From: Benincasa hispida
Lineage: Eukaryota; Streptophyta; Magnoliopsida; Cucurbitales; Cucurbitaceae
Direction: 5' to 3'
Length of the DNA: 64,000 nucleotides
NCBI RefSeq assembly: GCF_009727055.1
Contig: NC_052356.1
Span: forward strand, 6,413,687-6,477,686
Position numbers and translations under genes: made by a program. Position 1 is the stretch's first letter. Each line of letters starts with the position of its first letter. The notes under the pieces are model-generated. The model was not told the origin of the DNA and ran no database searches. It saw only the letters and a list, made by a program, of their open reading frames with translations. Positions 59,943 to 64,000 of this stretch are shown here, in pieces.

Positions 59943-62162
59943 TGGGGTATGTGCCCTAAAGTCTCGTGTCCTGTAGTTTGTAAACAATTTTGTACGAACG
60001 CTTGTGATGTATAATACATATATATTATTTCACTTCTTGACTTTGTACATTTAGATGTTTTTTATTTTACCACAAACTAATAAACTTAAAATCCTTAGTT
60101 GTGTTTATGTAATTTAAGCATCTATGTAGTGACATACAAGTGGATCATGTCTTAAGTGACAACCAAAATGGTCTGTTAATATATGATATAGGAGGGAAAG
60201 CTTATCCTGGTAACACTACGGGCGCGGACCCACTTTGTGGAAAAGTTACAAGTGTTGTGACATGTCACAGATAGTCTGATCCTGATCATTCATTTAGGGG
60301 ACATGCGAGCGGGGGATTCCTATATAAAGAGTTTGTATAAGACCTGACCACGAAGTGTTAAAGTCTCGTCATATAACTCCATTCATGACAGAGACCTTAC
60401 TTCACTAGGACGACCATAGGTAACATGACCTCAATCCTGAGTGAGTTGGGAACTTCTGCCATTGAGGGCGGTCATTTGATTTGCATGGATGCGAGTGGCC
60501 AGAGTGCCGACTTAAACCTACCACTTTGAGGATTCGTCTAATTTGGGAGCTGGGAACTCAACTTCACAAGATAAAGTTCACTCCTTCCCCGAAGCAGGGG
60601 TAAGTAGATAGATTGTTCTCTTAAGGACTGATCCCGGAGTTTGAACAATGTGGTGCCACACACCTTCTCATGGCCCGAGAGGTGTTCACACATAGTAGGA
60701 CTATGTTGTATTGTTCATTAGAAGGATCAGTAGTACTTAAGGAGTAAGATGTAACTACAAGAGAAAAACGGTAAATTGGCCCAGCTATACTTATGAGTGT
60801 CTGTGAAGGGTCATCGTACTGATAATGGGTTATATCCAATGGACATAGAAATATATCCATGGTAAGAAGAGTTCAGTTGTCAATCTTTAGTATAATGTCT
60901 GGCAGTTAACGGATGATGGATATCGTGGCTAAAGAGTTTAGTTAGTTATTCATGTACCGTTGGAGTTTCGAGCCATAGGTCCATAAGGTCCTCTTGGTAG
61001 CTTAGATAAAAGATGATAATTAGTTTTTTGGTCAGTTTGAAATGTTCAAATTGACGAGAGGTAGTTCGATTATATATGATATAATTGAACTAGTTAATTA
61101 TATATGATATAATTAATTTTATGTATGAGATACATTAATTTGGAGGAAAATGGATATAAATATGATTTATATCTAGTGGAGAAAAAATACTAGGGTTAAT
61201 ATATGATATTAATCCATAGGTTATGAATGTAATGTGATTATATTTATTGTCTATTAATTGGACGGTTAAAGGATAATTGGTCGGCGTCTCTTCTACTTTC
61301 ATAATGGATGAGTAAGATGAAGAATCGATTTGAGACGCTTAAATAGATCACAGTGTGTTAAGCATTGGATGTGCGAACATAGTGTTGAAGTGTGTCATCG
61401 CTTAGTAAAAATCAAAGCCTATACGATAGTGCTGAACGATCGCTTACCTATACGATAGTGCAACAACAACTAGTTCATTTATGGATACACTACACTAGTA
61501 AAGAAGAGAAAGTATTTACTTAAAGCTACTAGAGCAACTGCTGATCGCTTAACGCTTACACTCGCACACGCTATTTACTAAACGATCGCTTACCTTTTAA
61601 TAAGTGATCGTTTAACGTACGAGCTTTTCTAAACGATCGTATAGATGATCGCTTAGTTTTTCCTACCCAATCGTTTAGACGATCACTTACCTTTTCCTAC
61701 ACGATCGTATACTTCACCTAAACGGTCAAGTATTTTGTCTATACGATAGTCGAGCCTTTCTCCCACTTGCATGATCGTTGTATACGATCTCTTTACCTCC
61801 TCTCCTCTACCAAATCCGAACAAAGCCCATCCTTTTGGATTCTCACTCCGAGAATACTAAGGACTCTGAGTAGTGATGCCATCCCCGTTTCCTTCCGTTC
61901 ATGTGGAGACTGTTCGAGGTAGACAATTGGGATTTGCTGAATGATAGCTTGTTGTTCCAGCGAAAGCAAGATTAGCTGTGAAGAAAAAGTCTTCAACTGG
62001 TATGATCTCTTGGTCTCTTGTTTATTGTTTCTTTAAGCATGCCAGCAATTTAGCGTTGTGAATGCATATCTGTATGTTTGAATATATATGTGAAAATTCT
62101 GTCATAATGAATTAGAAAGATCCGCTTCTGCTCATAGGTACTCTTGAATAAGAGTTCCTTCA
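59943..62162 (+). mobile_element. 3' LTR of Copia element 2 (2,220 bp)
   Basis: It begins TGGGGTATGTGCCC and ends GAGTTCCTTCA. It is homologous to 51317-53590 with several indels, including an extra 80-bp segment at 61462-61540 within the palindrome array. Right flank GATGA differs from left flank TTGAT, so no 5-bp target duplication is seen. Confidence 0.88.
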
Positions 62163-62609
62163 GATGATCCTCAAGATCTTGGAATCGATGAAGAAGATTT
62201 TAGTGAAGATGGTGACAAACAGATTCATGAAGAGGTATTATGTGGTTTTGTGTACAAAAATTGTTAGTTAAATGTGTTTCAAAGCATGGTGTCCACACTT
62301 ATTTTTTTGACTTCTCCTAGGGGACTCTTGCTACACGAGTATCCAATATAACTTGTTCACATAGTATCATGCACTTATCTTATTTTGCGCAAGTTTGAAT
62401 GCATATTGATGTTGCTTAGTAATCTATCTCATGCTTGATATGGTAGTTAAGATTTAGAAGAATTCCTGTATGGAATTTGAATTTAAAAATTTTACATGAT
62501 GGTACTTTATTTTTTTGGTCAACAGGTAGGCTCGGTTGATGAAGAGTCGAAAAAATCAGATGAAAAATATGATGATCTAGCAATGTTGGACATTCATCAT
62601 GGTTACTAG
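62163..62609 (+). CDS. Last two exons of an unknown acidic protein in CACTA 2
   Basis: Exon 62163-62234 encodes DDPQDLGIDEEDFSEDGDKQ and IHEE; donor GAAGAG before GTATTA. Exon 62526-62609 follows an acceptor GGTCAACAG and reads VGSVDEESKKSDEKYDDLAM then LDIHHGY and TAG. The phase is 0 at the junction, so both open frames join without a stop. Of 51 residues about 20 are Asp or Glu. The upstream part lies beyond the nested Copia element (50748-50851). I do not recognise the family. It may be a captured host gene end or a protein of the transposon itself. Confidence 0.4.
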
Positions 62610-63285
62610 TCGGAAGACGACATGAAGAGTAAACATAACTTGCCTGACCCTTAGTTCTCGATCTTTAGACTTCAAAGCTCAATGTATAGATTAAATAATG
62701 TACCTTGTTGAGAGGTTACTTATTAAATAATTTGTCACTTTTGTGTTTGTTGAAAGTTGAGTTTTGTATACAAAAGTAATAGTTGAGATTTTATTTTATG
62801 CATGTACATGTGAAAGAGAAATATTGTTGTAATTTGTTCGGAGTGTTCATATGAAAGAGGTCATAGTTGAACATATGGAATTTTTAGTGAATATATTGAG
62901 TCGATAGATCTTAAATTTATAATGTTTATTTAGTTGATGTAATTGTATTGTTGGAATACAAGGTAGAAAATGAGAATATCAATTGGAGCATTTAATTTGA
63001 AAAAAACAAGACATATACTTGACAAATAAAAAACGTCAAGAGTTATCATATATGATACGTAATCAATGTCAAGAATTAATAAACTTGACATACCACGAAT
63101 GTCAAGTATATTATCTTTCTTGACCCGAAAATTGTATCAAGAAATATTTGTCTTGACGTTTTTTCGGAGTCAAGTTATCACACTATACTTGACAGTCGAA
63201 AACTCGACGCTTTTATATGCGTCAGGTATACCCTTTATTTGACATTGGAAAAACGTAAAGTAATCCAATTTCTGTAGTAGTACAC

Positions 63286-64000
63286 ATACCATTATAATCC
63301 AAACTAAAATAATCTACAACCAAAATACAAATTATTATAACCCAATTATAATAACCAACTTCTTGTCTCAAGTGCCTCTAAAGTTTGTTGTTTGAGCTTA
63401 TCTTTACTCATGATTATTTTGATATTTTATACTTAGTCTCTCTGTTCAAGATACATTAAATTTTTACCTAAACATGTTAATTAGTTAATGGTAATTTGTA
63501 GTAAATAAGTGAAGTATTTTAGTTAAATTTACAAATAGTAATAATGAACTCATAAATTATTACGTTGGTTGTGGCCAAAATAGTTTGATAAATATATGAA
63601 AGAAAGTATTCTCTTATTACCATGAGCATATTTTTCTTGTACGGATTTTTTTTTTCTCTTTAAATTGAGTGTTGTTTCTTAAAGATATTGAAAAATAAAC
63701 ATAACTTACTTCATCACATTAGATTAGCATCACATTTGAAGTCCATCAACCTTAAGTTTCATGTCAGAAATTTTAGGATTAGCTTCAAGTCAAAAACTAT
63801 CCTCTTCTAGTAAATCTTTAACTTTAAATGAAAAATTGAACATTTAAAAAAGTTTGAATTATTCGTGAGTCACATATGACAAATATAATAAACATAACTT
63901 CATAGTATTAGAGTAGCATCACATTTGAAGTCCGTCCACCTTAAGTTTCACGTCAGAAACTTTAGGATTAGCTTCAAGTCAAAAGCTATCATTTTCTAGT
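63286..64000. repeat. Intergenic DNA with a ~188-bp tandem duplication at the window end
   Basis: AGCATCACATTTGAAGTCC starts at about 63726 and again at 63914, with the following 90 bases (CCTTAAGTTTCAYGTCAGAA, TAGCTTCAAGTCAAAA) nearly the same. The second copy is cut by the window edge. The DNA before it is AT-rich without genes. Confidence 0.7.

Larger units (their letters stand above)
49332..63282. mobile_element. CACTA-like transposon 2, carrying a nested Copia element
   Basis: The left end reads GACTACTACAAAATC and the inverted right end TACTACTACAGAAATTGG, both one base away from a CACTA start. CAC flanks both sides (49329-49331, 63283-63285). Inside both ends there are many copies of ACTTGACATTTTT / AAAACGTCAAGTAA in both directions (49360-49560 and 63005-63260), the subterminal repeats of the superfamily. 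No transposase is recognisable. A Copia element (51317-62162) makes up most of the length. Confidence 0.7.

Overview
This is a stretch of nuclear DNA from a dicotyledonous plant. It has spliced genes with GT-AG introns, an AT-rich background, a class III HD-Zip gene and dense nested transposons. The LTR families look like those of cucurbits (melon, cucumber, gourds), but that is an impression from memory, not a search result.

Only two host genes can be supported. One is a complete REVOLUTA-type class III homeodomain-leucine zipper gene on + (coding 37755-45335, 18 exons, 847 codons). Its miR165/166 target site is divided by an intron, and one of its introns has a GC-AG boundary. The other is a complete three-exon CASP-like membrane protein gene on - (45819-47943, 177 codons). 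The two are convergent, with 484 bp between their stop codons. Together with flanking intergenic DNA they form a low-repeat island at about 35.2-49.3 kb.

Left of the island (1-35.2 kb) is a pile of nested retroelements: LTR fragments with a 20-bp tandem array (1080-1320); a solo Gypsy LTR (1666-4152); wrecked Gypsy gag pieces (4.8-6.4 kb); solo LTRs at 6711-8306, 8998-10916, 17655-19306 and 28449-29916; and a Copia element (12904-27511). The Copia element is interrupted by a solo LTR, a possible mitochondrial insert (about 20080-20478) and a CACTA transposon (20671-24909). A minus-strand Ty3/Gypsy pol remnant occupies 27770-32620. Target-site duplications fix the limits of most insertions.

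Right of the island (49.3-63.3 kb) is one CACTA-like element that carries a second Copia element (51317-62162). That Copia in turn contains a hAT-type MITE (55967-56582). The CACTA element also carries two exons of an unknown acidic protein.

No retroelement reading frame is intact: stops, frameshifts, lost catalytic residues and internal reverse-transcriptase deletions are visible. The most novel signals are a terminal GAAA-loop hairpin in one LTR family with compensating stem changes, arrays of CGATCG palindromes in Copia leaders and LTRs, a Copia element whose two LTRs have different U3 regions, and an exact 85-bp duplication around a single N.
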